DNA of 64,000 bases from Verticillium longisporum (lineage: Eukaryota; Ascomycota; Sordariomycetes; Glomerellales; Plectosphaerellaceae): the NCBI GenBank assembly GCA_019188255.1, contig JAETXT010000003.1, forward strand, positions 5,084,001 through 5,148,000, written 5' to 3'. The position numbers and the translations under genes were made by a program. Within the stretch, counting starts at the first letter, position 1. Every line of letters begins with the position of its first letter. A model generated the notes under the pieces. The model did not search any database, was not told where the DNA came from, and saw nothing but the letters and a program-made list of their open reading frames with translations. Below, piece by piece: positions 22,427 to 32,841 of the stretch.

Positions 22427-22702
22427 TAGAGGCACTTCATGTCAAAATTGTGTTTCTTAATTCACCCTGAGAAAGGATTTCGTTTACAAAACACTTGTGT
22501 TTGGCATTCCTGAGCTGGAAAATGCATGGGCAGTGTGCTATTTGATCTAAGTGGCTATAATCTCAATACGGCCTCCCATTCAAATATCCTAGACTTTGAG
22601 TAGTAGTAATCCACTTACTTGAAGTATCTTGGCCTGCTGTCACGATGGATCTCGCATTGTGGCAATGGCCTGAAGGGGCGTCCATACCTGCGACTCTGTA
22701 CT
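22427..22702. other. 3' flank of the GQ gene
   Basis: An AT-richer 3' flank without genes, ending at the left target duplication of the hAT element (TCTGTACT at 22695-22702). Confidence 0.5.
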
Positions 22703-23350
22703 CAGCGCTGCCGTCAATTCAATCCTATCAATTCAAACAGTCAAATAACCAATCAAATTACACCTATTTCACGATTTAAATAGTCAAATTACCCTATTCG
22801 AATTGATTAACTATTTAAATGCTATTAAGTTATATATAAATCTCGGGATTTCTATATTCCGGTAGATCATATGACTAAAAAATAGAGTTATACGTTATTA
22901 CGGAATAGAATAGCCTGCCCTATAGCCCTGCCTTATAGCCGCCTGTGGCCTGGCCTGTGGCCTGACCTATAGGCACGTGACCTGTCTATAGGCACGTAAC
23001 CTGCCTATAGGCACGTAACCTGCTTCTACTTACTTAAGCCTACGTAGCCTACCTACCTAGATAGCTGAATTCATCTATCTTATACCTATAGAATAGCTAT
23101 ATAGCTTCTATTAAGTGTTCCTAGCGTAACGCCTGCCTAGTCCCTAAGACCTGACTCTAGACCTAGCCCCCTAGAGCCGTAGCCATTTCTATGCGTATTA
23201 TCTAAGGTAGTTAGCGATAGCTTCATTTACTAATTCAAACCGTATCAAATCCAATCAATCAATCTAAATAGTCAAATCTATAGTCCGAAATATATCAAAT
23301 AGTCAATTCTACCCCTAATATTTGAATTGATTAAATTGACGGCAGCGCTA
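22703..23350. mobile_element. hAT-type MITE, 648 bp, with terminal inverted repeats and 8-bp target duplication
   Basis: The left end reads CAGCGCTGCCGTCAATTCAA. The right end, read on the minus strand, begins TAGCGCTGCCGTCAATTTAA. The two ends match over 22 bp except for two C/T transitions. The 8 bp outside are TCTGTACT on the left (22695-22702) and TCTATACT on the right (23351-23358), differing by one transition. Eight-bp duplications and C/TAG...CTA/G termini are typical of the hAT superfamily. The inside is AT-rich, has TCAAAT-type subterminal motifs at both ends and no transposase frame, so the element is non-autonomous. Confidence 0.88.
22967..23023. repeat. Three 19-bp tandem repeats inside the MITE
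   Basis: Three consecutive copies of CTATAGGCACGTRACCTGY occur; the first has G and the other two A at the R position. Confidence 0.9.
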
Positions 23351-24098
23351 TCTATACTGGCTTGAACGCCCCAAGTTTTGGAACCTCGACAGCTCCATCT
23401 CCCTTTTGCTTCTCAGAGTTGACGGCTCGCCCTAGTTTCCAGAGGGCATACTGCTACAACCAGACAAATAGTTTGATATCTCAGTAGAAGCCCCTGACCC
23501 AGGGCACGACGATTACGTTCGTGACACCATGACGTCCTCGCGGTCGGAACATAGAGCCGAACGTCTGGACGAGTCAAAGAAAAATGCGACCATGCATGAC
23601 CCATCAGGAGGTGTCAGGTTGGTTGCCCCTCGTGGAGTGCCAATCTGAAACCTGACCCCAGACCTATCCGCCTGTCCAAAAGAGGAAATTCTGATTACCA
23701 GCGACCTCTCATCCTCGAAATGATATTCGCCCCCCCATGTCAATAATGTGTCTCCACGTTCCCACGTTCGTCTGAAGGGGCCAGGGCTCATGTGGGAAGC
23801 AAATCCTCGTTAAACCTCTTGACAGGTTTCCTGATTTGGCAATCCTGATGGGAGATCCAAAAATCTACATGATGACCATCCATGATTGGAAAAGTAACAT
23901 GGAAGTCTTTGCTGCCGTACAGAGTGATGATATATATTAGAGCTCGCGCGCTGCTCTTTTCAGATGATCTCATACCTTTCTCATGAAATCAATATCAGCC
24001 TCCTCCCTTCTTTACTCATCGCCAGTTATCTGGAACACGATTGACATTGTCTCTGAACTTTACAGCACATCGGCGGCCTCTTTACTGCCAAGTTTGCA
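23351..24098. promoter_or_regulatory. Upstream region of the cyclase-like gene
   Basis: This stretch lies between the MITE and the next ATG. A TATATATTAG box-like word lies at about 23932-23941. Short minus-strand frames here show no family resemblance. Confidence 0.4.
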
Positions 24099-25399
24099 AT
24101 GCATTTCCAAATATCGCACCTTATACTTGCCTTGGCTCCCTCCATTGTCGGCGTCTCTGCCCGACCCTCGGGGCCATCTTCGTATAAAGCCGTCAGCTCG
24201 GCCGAAAAGGCCGTTTACCTTCTATCGAATGAAGTCAAGAACAGCGTCATCGCCTTACCGATTGGCGTCGACGGCTTGCTTAAGGCTGGCTAGCAGACTG
24301 CGACCGGCGGGGCAGGCTCCAATTCCGTCGACAGCAGCACGGGCCAGGCTGCTGCCCCGGATGCTCTAGCGTCTCAGTCTGCCTTGACTGTAGCCGGACA
24401 TGTAAGTGTTTCCCTTGATACCTTGGATATACATCTCCCATCTTTCTCTTTCAAGACAGTCGTCTAACTATAATCCTGCAGAGCCTGTTTGCTGTCAACG
24501 CCGGTTCCAATACGATCACCATATTCCGTATAGACAAGAACGACCCTACCAAGCTCCAAGTCGTCGGCGAGCCCGTCGCGGTGCCAGGCGAGTTTCCCAG
24601 TACGGTGGCAGCGTCTTCAAAGAATGGAATTGTCTGTGTCGGAACGTCTGGTGCGGTGGCGGGTGTTTCGTGTGCACCCTTTACGAAGAATGGCATAGGT
24701 GCCATGGACAACCTCCGGCCATTTGACTTGAGGCAGACCACGCCGCCCGTTGGACCGACAAACACAGTCTCCCAGGTCTTCTTCTCGGACGACCAGAACA
24801 CTTTGTTCACTACCGTCAAGGGCGATCCCACGAAGAACAATACTGGGTTTCTCTCCTCCTTTGCCGTGCAGGCCAGCAACGCAGGAGGATGTGCCGCCTC
24901 TGTTAGCCAGGAGGACAGGCGAACATCCCCAGACGGCACAGCCGTACTCTTTGGCTCGTCAGTCATTCCTGGAACCACTGATATTTTCGTCACGGATGCT
25001 TCCTTCGGTGGCGCCGTACTTTCTGTGGATGCCAACAGCGGCAACGCCACTGTCAAGGGCAAGGGGCCCGTGGATGGCCAAGCTGCGACGTGTTGGGCCA
25101 CCGTCTCTCCGGCTACGGGCACAGCCTTTGTTACAGACGTTGGAAGGAACAGGCTGGTGGAGATGTCAACAGCGGATGCTAACATCATTAGCGAGATTGA
25201 CTTGAGCGCGAATGGCGATCCTGGTCTGATTGACCTCCGGGCTTCCGGGCAGTTCATCTACGCCCTCAGCCCCGGGAACGGAACAACACAAGCCGCAGTG
25301 ACGGTCGTGGATGCCACAAGCAAGAAGCAGGTTCAGCATTTCCAGTTGGGAAACATGGGGGCTGGCAAGAATGCCATGGGAATGGCGGTGTTGGCTTAG
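24099..25399 (+). pseudogene. Secreted 3-carboxymuconate-cyclase-like (beta-propeller type) gene broken by an in-frame TAG
   Basis: Exon 1 is 24099-24401 and exon 2 is 24482-25399, with an 80-nt GT-AG intron joining in phase. A signal peptide (MHFQISHLILALAPSIVGVS) leads to KAVYLLSNEVKNSVIALPIG, where position 24291 is TAG. The frame then continues with conserved sequence on both sides of the intron: GGAGSNSVDSSTGQAAAPDA, then SLFAVNAGSNTITIF, PGEFPSTVAASSKNG and TTPPVGPTNTVSQVFFSD. The rest of the second exon is open to its stop (406 coding codons in all). The family resembles fungal lactonase/muconate-cyclase-like seven-bladed propellers that are secreted; their substrates are mostly unknown. 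With one stop and no indels, this is a recent pseudogene, a readthrough gene or a base error. No intron signal removes the stop. Confidence 0.78.
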
Positions 25400-26286
25400 A
25401 TTCATGTCATGGCGAATTAGTTTCCTTAGTTTATCATGGCTTGTATGGGCTTCGTCCAACGACGCAACCTTTGACGGCTTGCCGGCAAGCCTTGAATCGA
25501 AAAGATATTATGTTGTAGTCATGAAACGAGGTCAAAATGGTGTCATATCAGTGCCAAGGGCCCGTGAAGCTGGTATTGTTCAAGAGCTACTCACCAGGCG
25601 GTACGTCGCCAAACGTCCTGAGTCTGAAACATCAAGTAATGTCCCGATTCTTCTCCGACCGTGTTCGATGGATCACAACTTTGAAGCAATCTTGATGCAT
25701 TCCCTTCAAATCAGCACTCTGACATTGGAACGCCTCGTGGCATACTTTTCTTCCATCAAGGCACAAGGTCTCGCATCGTTTGCGCCGTTACCTGGTTTGT
25801 GGCCTGCACCCAATGAGTCCAGATACTACACGGGCCTGATTCCATAGCCACTTCGGGCGCCTCCGGTGCCTCCGGGTGCCTCTGTGTTTCGACTGGTCAT
25901 TGATGGTCAATCAAACGTTGGCCTATACGAACAAACCTCCGCCCCTCCGACAAGATGGCTCCTGGAAGTGGTGTAAGCATACATCTGCTTAGATTCAGAT
26001 AAGTTGCGTCAGATCCAGTATCCCACCCGAATGAGGCTGAGTGTTCGTACGGTCTGTTGGTAATTCACCGAGCTACCGACAGTGGTGCAGATGCCGTTGC
26101 GATACACGTCACCAACGGAATCATCGCTGCGGAAGCAGCGAGTATAAGAAGTCATCAAGACAACCATGTGCTCAAACGAAGAACATCGACATCATCTGTC
26201 CGACGATTCCTTCTGATATTACCCATTTGTTCTTTTTTTCAAGAATACACGACGTTAAACCTGTTGAAAATACGCTCCTTTCAAGA
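25400..26286. other. Intergenic region, no gene supported
   Basis: The 0.9 kb downstream of the cyclase-like gene have mixed composition. The plus-strand frame reaching 25847 has no recognisable motif. Confidence 0.4.
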
Positions 26287-26394
26287 ATGGCAATCAATTA
26301 TTACCAATACGACCCGTCTCTTGTCACAGCCATCATCTCCGTCATGGGGTTCTCAGCGGCCTCGTTGATGCATGTCCCCAAACAACATCTGTAA
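26287..26394 (+). pseudogene. Possible first-exon remnant of an RTA1-like membrane protein
   Basis: The 35-codon frame starts MAINYYQYDPSLVTAIISVM and continues GFSAASLMH. The Y-x-Y-x-P-S motif followed by a hydrophobic helix is how RTA1-like lipid-translocating proteins begin. Nothing convincing continues the gene downstream, so I read it as a fragment. The match is short. Confidence 0.35.
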
Positions 26395-26548
26395 TGCTGC
26401 AGTGGCCGCTCCAGTGTCAATTCCAAACACGCCCGAGAGAACGCATATCACAAGGAAATCGCAATTACATATCAGTCTGATACGTGGCACAGGCGTAGTC
26501 AACCCTTGTCGGTGTCAGCATGTACCGCAGAGCTCATGTTATGGTAGC

Positions 26549-26700
26549 CTACCAGTTTGCAATTACCACACCCCAGATGATCAGCCAGCCGTTGAAAGCG
26601 GCGACCTTGTCTCTTTCTTCATGGCCGGAGATTACGGAGGCCCAGGTGGGGATGGCGGCAAACCGGAATTTGAACGCTCTTAACTTTGACCTTCAAACGC
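26549..26700 (-). pseudogene. Membrane-protein fragment on the minus strand, family unknown
   Basis: On the minus strand a stop-free run of about 45 codons contains FRFAAIPTWASVISGHEERD and then FNGWLIIWGVVIANW before a TAG. The alternation of a polar loop and a hydrophobic helix looks like part of a transporter, but I cannot name the family. Stops lie on both sides. Confidence 0.3.
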
Positions 26701-29700
26701 AGGAGCTGGAGGAAATCTCTGGATTGGACCTAGGCCTTCATTTCAACGACCCGGGCTTGTATCTCCCCGGAAGGCCTCTCTGTTTGTTGTCTTAAGTTAG
26801 ACGCTTTCGAAATCGAAATTCTGACTTGATTCCTGTTCCAGTAACTTTGCCCCATCAACGGAGCGGTGCTGAATCTTCAATTGCGTTAAAGTCACATAAG
26901 AATACTCTAAGGTGGATATAGCGTCTCGAGTAATTTCAAAATATATTACGCAGCAGACATAGAAATGTTTTAATAGCTTGATGTTAGAGGGCGCATATAA
27001 TAGATAGTTCTTTTTGAAAAGAAATATATTTTAGATAGTGCTACACTCTAACTAAATAAGTTAAATATAGGTATCGGATTTAGTTATTTAGTCCGCTAAA
27101 TTCGATAGATTTAGTTATTTAGTCCTATTTATAAATATCTAATTTATTTAATTAATAATAAAGCTATTACGATAGTTATTAGCCTACCTAAGACCTAGAT
27201 TCTATAGTATTAACACGATTCGCTATTATCGAGCCCTAATATAACCCTCTTAGCTAAATTGCTCCTCGACGAAGCTAGTTATTAAAGTATTAAAGCTCTT
27301 TTAATATATCTAAAGCTATTCCTAACCTCTACGATATTAGAGTTAGCTTCGAGAAGCTAAATACCCTCTTATAGTCTATCGATATCGTAAATATCGCTAA
27401 GATATTAAGGGCGAACTTACTAATAGTAGGATATACCTCTTAGCGGCTTAATTACTAAATAATAAGGTCCTTAACGGTAGAGTCCTATAAGAGATTAAGG
27501 CTAAGATATTTATTAAGCTTAGAATTAAGTATTAGAACTCTCTAATGCCTACTCTATATCTAATCGTCGAAGCTTATTAGGGGCATTATAGGCTAAAGGT
27601 CCTATAGCTATTTAAAGCTACTTTAGCTATAGTCTCTTTAAAGATTCGAGGAAGATATAGAAGGAGAATAATATTAGCGTTTTTATTATTAATAGAGGCT
27701 CTATTATATATAATAAAGCTATATAAGCTATTCTAAGCTTAATTATTATATTTAAAGCTATTAATATTTAAGGCTAAGGTAGAGGATTATAATAGCTATA
27801 TAGAGAAGGGACTCCTTAAGCTTTATATAATATTAATTTAACTTCTATTATATATTAATAATAGATAGATAGAAATAATAATATAAATCTTTAATAAAGG
27901 CCTCGAAGTATTATAATATATTTATATATTTATTATAAATATATTCTAGAAGTATTTAATTAATTAAAAGCGATATAAATCGTTTATTTCGCTAATACTA
28001 TATTCATTTACGAGTATTTAAAGAGGTTTATTTTTCTTATTATTAGCTATTATTATTTAGATTATTAAAAAAAGCCTTCTATTCCTTTATTTTCTCTAGG
28101 ATATATTCTATTCTAATAAGAACTTCTTAAAGAATATTATAGCTCCTATCTTTATTCTATCTTTATATTTATATTATTTATCGATAAAGGGGCTTAAAGG
28201 TAATATAAAGCTCTATTAAAAGGCATTAATCTTTAAGGAAGAGGTAATCTTTAATAGGAATTTACTTATAAAGGTCGACTTTATATATATTTCTAATTAA
28301 GAAGCTTTAGATATTACTCTTTTTCTTTAAAGCTTAATTAAATATTAGATATATTAAATTCTATCGAATTTCATTTTTTAATAATAATTAAAGCTCTATT
28401 ATTATTTATTAATAGAGGAGGAATTCTTAATTTTAAATTTCCTCTATTATAATATATTAAAAGTATTTACTCTATTATAAAGAGGATCTTATTTATTTAA
28501 TAATATTATAAAGCTTTTCTATTAGGCCCTTCTTCTATTAAAGGTATAGGATATTATTAGGATTATCACTATCTTCGAGAAATTAAGATTCTTATTTAAA
28601 CGTTTTATTATCCTTATTATAGAGGAATATATAATTAATAAAATTAAATATATAATTATAATATCGTAATTAATATTTAATAGAATCTTTTTTATATAGT
28701 TTAGGATAAAGAATATATAAAAGCTCGTAAATATAAATATCGTTTATTTAAATATTATTAAAGATTAAAATATTAATAAGATTAACGATATCCTAATTCT
28801 TAATAATATTTATAATAATATTAGCTATAAAAGTATTTATATAAGTATTTAGCTATTTATAAAGTATTAAGAGATATTATTATTATTACCCTTAGCTATT
28901 AATATAATATATAGATATTATAAGTATTTTAAAATAATTTAAAGAGGTTTAATAATTATAAAAGAGATAAATATCTATTAAGGAAGCTTAAAGTTCTATT
29001 TATATTTACTTCTTCTTCTATATAAAGACTCGATTAAGTTTTATATATAGATTCCTTTAATTCTAAAGGAGGTTATTATAAGTTATATATTCGGATTTAG
29101 ATTTAATAATAAATAATATAAGAATAAATTATTAAAAACGTTAAATAGCTAATTTATATTAATAATAAAGTTAAAGGCGAGCTCTTCTAGCCCTTCTATT
29201 CGAGCTCTTAATAGAATAATAAGATATTATAGATAAAGTAGAAGAGAAGTATCTAAAGAATTCTAAAAAATATCCTCTATTAAAGATTCCTCGAATATCC
29301 TATATCTCTTCTTTAAATAGAAGCTCGAAGAAGTTATTATAGAGGCTTTAAATAGTATTAGATCCTATCTTTTATTATAGAGATTATAGATCTAGAAGCT
29401 CTCGTTAAAGGTATTCCTTTTATTAAAGAGCTCTATTATAAAGATCCTATAATCCTTAATCTAGTTTATATAGCCTTTAGAGCCCTTCTTTATAATAAGA
29501 ATATTAAAGGTAAAACGGCGGCTATACTAAATAGCTATAGAGAGGTCGGGATCGGAGTAATTTAATTTAGAGAGCTAAGCGCGAATAGAAGTAAAAGAGC
29601 GGGTTCTAAAGATAATAAGAGATATATCGACGATAATAATAGTATAGGAATAGCCTTAAAGGTATAGGAGCTATCGTAGCGACGTTATAGATAGGCTATA

Positions 29701-29829
29701 TTAATAGAATTACTATATTAATAGAATTACGACTTTAGGGGAATTACCCTAGGTTCTAATATTCTATATATATAGATATAAGTATATTAGATAATATAAA
29801 TAGAATCTTCTTTATAGATATTAATAGAA

Positions 29830-29900
29830 GCTAGTAGCTTAGTTAATTAGGATTTCTAATACCCTATTAAAGGCTATAGGTTCGAATCCTATTATTAGCA
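29830..29900 (+). repeat. tRNA-like sequence (tRNA-derived element or decayed tRNA)
   Basis: A pol III A-box-like TAGCTTAGTTAATTAGG is followed by a perfect B-box core GGTTCGAATCC. The T arm ATAGG/CCTAT pairs fully around loop TTCGAAT. A 7-bp acceptor stem forms between GCTAGTA (29830-29836) and TATTAGC (29893-29899) with one G-U pair. The anticodon stem TCTAA/TTAAA has one mismatch and a 7-nt loop TACCCTA that lacks U33. Spacing is about 2 nt short between acceptor and D arm. I think it is a tRNA-derived remnant rather than a working tRNA. Confidence 0.5.
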
Positions 29901-29903
29901 TTA

Positions 29904-29944
29904 TTATACTATTAATAAGAGACTCCTTTTTATTAATAGTATAA
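29904..29944. repeat. Perfect 15-bp inverted repeat (hairpin)
   Basis: TTATACTATTAATAA at 29904-29918 and its exact complement at 29930-29944 flank an 11-nt loop (GAGACTCCTTT). It starts 4 bp after the tRNA-like sequence. Confidence 0.9.
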
Positions 29945-30335
29945 CTTTTTAATTAATTAGATAGGCCTTTTTATAGGTCCTAGGGCTCGGAATAGCTATA
30001 TTCTAGGCCTAAATATATATTTAAATATTTATTAAATATCTAAATATCGAAATATTATAGATTTAGTTATTTAATTATAGGAAATCGGTCTATTTATTTA
30101 GCTATTTAATAATTTAACTTATTATATTTAATCGGGGTGCATTACTGGTTTTAGAGATGGATGCTGACGTGAAGGCTGAGGAGGCATTGATACATTCCTT
30201 TCACACTAGACATTGTAAGTCTTTCCCATGTACGAATCCCTAACTTCCACTAGCTGCTGAAGGCGCCTCGAATATACGATCTCTGTACGAGTCGCTGCAG
30301 CTAAGATGAAATATATCCAATGCGGTGTCTGAGGA

Positions 30336-31252
30336 TTAAGTGACGTTCCAGTTCGAGAATTCTTCCTTAAACTCCTCCCGCCATCGACTCAGAGGCGGGC
30401 GGCGGCGTACCAGATCTTGTGCGGCCCATGCTATTCTTTTGGCATCCATCTCCTCGGTAACTTCATTGTCGGGGCAGATAATGTAGAATTCGTTTTGAGT
30501 CATCTTCTCGGCCAGGTAGTTGGCAACCTGCTCTGAGGTCCAAGCACCGGCGGGCTTCTCGCCACTTGATTGAGCGTTGCTCCGGCCCAAGCCGGTGAAC
30601 GTCCAACCTGGCACAAGAAGATGCACGTTGGTTGTTGTATCTTTCAGACCGTACGACAGATGCTCCGCTATCGACTTGACAGCTGACTTGCTTGCGTTGT
30701 ATGCAGGGTTGCTAGGTGGGTTGGTGATACCCTGTTTTGATCCGGTAATGACTATGGCAGAATCAGGCGTGGCCTTGATCGTTGGCAAGAAGGTGGAAAT
30801 GCCGTGAACAACGCCGAACAAGTTGACGTCGAAGATAGCTTGAAAGGACGAGGTGTCTTTCCATCCAGACGAGGGTTGAATGCCAGCGTTCAGGAAAAGA
30901 AAATCAAGACGGCCTGGATTCTACGTTAATAGGCTGCGCAGCAGAATGGACGTATACACTGAAACAGGAGGTTATCGCGTGTGCCTGACCGAAGCGTCAA
31001 CGTACCCTGAAAATCACCATCGACAAGCTTCTGGAGCCGAATCCAATCTTCGGCTCGACCAACATCCATCTCAAGAGTCGCAAGCGCACTTCCAAGATTT
31101 TGTTTTGTCTCGATCAGTTTGCTGCCGTCTTTATCCGCAATAACGACCTTCATTCCATGGTCCAAGCACTTTTGGGCGACCGCTAGGCCGATGCCCGATG
31201 CGCCTCCAGTGACCACTGCCGTTTTTGAGGCTTCAAACGTGAATGGTGCCAT
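30336..31252 (-). CDS. Short-chain dehydrogenase/reductase (classical SDR), 2 exons
   Basis: Minus-strand exons 31252-31006 and 30913-30336 join to 275 codons with stop (274 aa) across a 92-nt GT-AG intron. The Rossmann cofactor motif TGGASGIG starts near residue 16. LNAG follows the intron, and the active site reads ITGSKQG then YNASK (catalytic Tyr and Lys), with an upstream Ser. VPGWTFTGL is the usual P-G block after it. Such enzymes use NAD(P)H to reduce or oxidise a carbonyl/hydroxyl; the substrate cannot be told from sequence. The second exon ends WREEFKEEFSNWNVT. The gene sits between the RIP island and gene debris but shows no mutations itself. Confidence 0.87.
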
Positions 31253-31600
31253 CGTAAGAGTTTCGTTGAGCTTGGGGGCGTTTCAGTGAGGGGCGTGATA
31301 TCAATCGAGTAAGTAAATTGGGAGAGCCGTGTTGCTAGTGTGCGGGGAACAAGTCTTAGTCTAGCGAAGCACATATGTTGAAGCCGCTGACCAAGTATTA
31401 CGCCAATGGCTGGGGAACTTTCTTAGCTGGGCCTATTCAAAAAGGAATCTCGAACCGCTTTATTGACGTTATTTGACGATTGAGAAGAATGAGGGATGCC
31501 CGATGATGAAACAGACAAACCTTAAGGTCTACTCTGGTGGAGCTGAAACAAATCGCGGCCTGCGCGTGCAGATATTGATCTACCCTTTTGGACGAGCATC
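31253..31600. promoter_or_regulatory. Upstream region of the SDR gene
   Basis: About 350 bp between the SDR start and the epoxide-hydrolase fragment. No TATA box or other site is clear. Confidence 0.4.
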
Positions 31601-31603
31601 AGC

Positions 31604-31905
31604 ACAGGCTTCGAAGCTGTCAATATAGATTTATTCCATCACCGCTCATCTCGGTCTGACGCGATACCGCTACTATTCGTCCACGGGTGGTATACTAGGA
31701 CCCCTGAACCTCGTTCGTGGCAGGCACGCCCTTGTCTGACTACGCTGATTCTCCTCCATGCCAGGATTCTTTCTTGAATCACTGAAGTTGATCCCGCTAT
31801 TGACAGAACCGTCAGATGATTCAGAAGCCTTCCATGTGGTTGCCCCGTCAATCCCTGGGTATGGATTCGATGTGCCCCCAAGAAAGGCCGGCTTTGGGCT
31901 CGAGC
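31604..31905 (+). pseudogene. Epoxide hydrolase fragment (alpha/beta-hydrolase)
   Basis: The plus strand reads DLFHHRSSRSDAIPLLFVHG followed by W, and after about 70 nt that look like a damaged intron (GTATAC donor, no fitting acceptor) PGFFLESLKLIPLLTE and AFHVVAPSIPGYGF. This is the first part of the catalytic domain of a microsomal-type epoxide hydrolase, including the HGW oxyanion region. The fragment lacks its nucleophile, later residues and N-terminal part, and stops being homologous near KAGFGLEQ. Confidence 0.7.
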
Positions 31906-31912
31906 AACACGC

Positions 31913-32480
31913 GCCATGGTTGAACTGCTCATTCTTAAAGGTGTTGACCTAAACCGGACAACTGGGACCGGTAACATTTTAGCACATATCGCGGCCAAAG
32001 AAAGCCACTGTGATGTCGTCGATTCATTGCTCAGCCACGGCCTATCAATCGAGTTAACGAACGACAGTGAGCAAACTGTTCTATTCTTTGCCGTTAACGA
32101 CGGTTCTATGGGACTGGCCCAGCTTCTTCTCGATAGGGGTGCGAGCCCAAGCCTCAGTGATGAAATATGGTTTACGCCACTTATGATCGCTGCTATTTCG
32201 AAAGACACTTATAGAATGATCGACCTGCTGTGGAAGTCGGGTGCGAAGATATTTGATAAAACGGAAGGCCTCCAAGCTGTTGCCAGGTGTCTCCTTCAAC
32301 ATTCGCCTACGGATCTGATCTTGCCCGAATCCGCTAGCTTTACCCCTCTCCATTGGGCAGCGAGGTATGAACAGCTGGACTTACTTGAGTACCTTGTATC
32401 TCAGTCCAATATCAACCTAGCCTTACGGGCCTGGAATGATATGACTCCCTTGTTCATGGGAGTGGCAAATGGCCATAACC
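31913..32480 (+). pseudogene. Ankyrin-repeat protein fragment fused to the epoxide hydrolase fragment
   Basis: The frame 31916-32560 (214 codons) reads as ankyrin repeats until about codon 187: NILAHIAAKESHCDVVDSLL, then GLAQLLLDRGASPSLSD, then TPLHWAARYEQLDLLEYLV and MTPLFMGVANGHNRAV. After that the repeat pattern ends abruptly. The fragment begins inside a repeat directly after the epoxide hydrolase piece, with no start context of its own. It could still be expressed, but it looks like a piece of a larger NACHT/ankyrin-type fungal protein. Confidence 0.55.
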
Positions 32481-32675
32481 GTGCAGTCGAACCTCTTTCA
32501 GTCCACGATGAATTCTCTTGCAAGCTCAAGGACTGGATGGGACGATCCTCAGGGTGGTAAGCACGGCACGGCAGCAGTGAGGCCGTGGCACAAGCAGTTT
32601 GGCAATAGTCTGGGTCCTTCTTGGCAGCGAGTGAGTTCCGCGAGACTGTCCTTGGTTGCATTTGATCCTGTCAAG

Positions 32676-32705
32676 AAATTTTGCAAGTCCAAATTTTGCA
32701 AGTCC
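32676..32705 (+). repeat. Two tandem copies of a 15-bp repeat
   Basis: AAATTTTGCAAGTCC occurs twice in a row, within a repeat-rich 170-bp patch next to the gene debris. Confidence 0.85.
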
Positions 32706-32722
32706 TGCACTTTGACGAATTA

Positions 32723-32841
32723 CGGAGGGATTACGATCTTCGCAAAATACGAAGGCTGCACAACCCTCCTCTCCACAAAGATGGATCGTAATCCCTCCGC
32801 AAAATACGAAGGCTGCACAACCCTCCTCTCCACAAAGATGG
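32723..32841. repeat. 44-bp direct repeat (57-bp period) with 15-bp inverted repeat
   Basis: The 44 bp beginning CGCAAAATACGAAGG occur at 32741-32784 and again, identical, at 32798-32841. Between them lies ATCGTAATCCCTCCG (32785-32799), the exact complement of CGGAGGGATTACGAT at 32723-32737, so the first copy can form the loop of a hairpin. Confidence 0.9.

Larger units (their letters stand above)
26930..30130. other. AT-rich RIP-mutated island (dead transposon sequence)
   Basis: The 3.2 kb are dominated by A, T and TA dinucleotides and have no frame of 60 codons on either strand. CpA and TpG are almost absent: 27301-27540 contains neither on 240 consecutive bases, while CpG is still present. 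This is the product expected from RIP, which converts CpA to TpA in duplicated DNA. The original element cannot be identified by eye. Similar words (TAGATTTAGTTATTTA) at 27107-27122 and again near 30059-30074 could be remains of terminal repeats. Confidence 0.85.

Noticed and set aside
20519..22435. Minus-strand open frame of 638 codons rich in Leu/Thr/Ala/Val
   Set aside because: It is the antisense of the GQ repeat; the 6-bp repeat keeps all stops out. The plus strand has signal peptide, conserved domain and intron.
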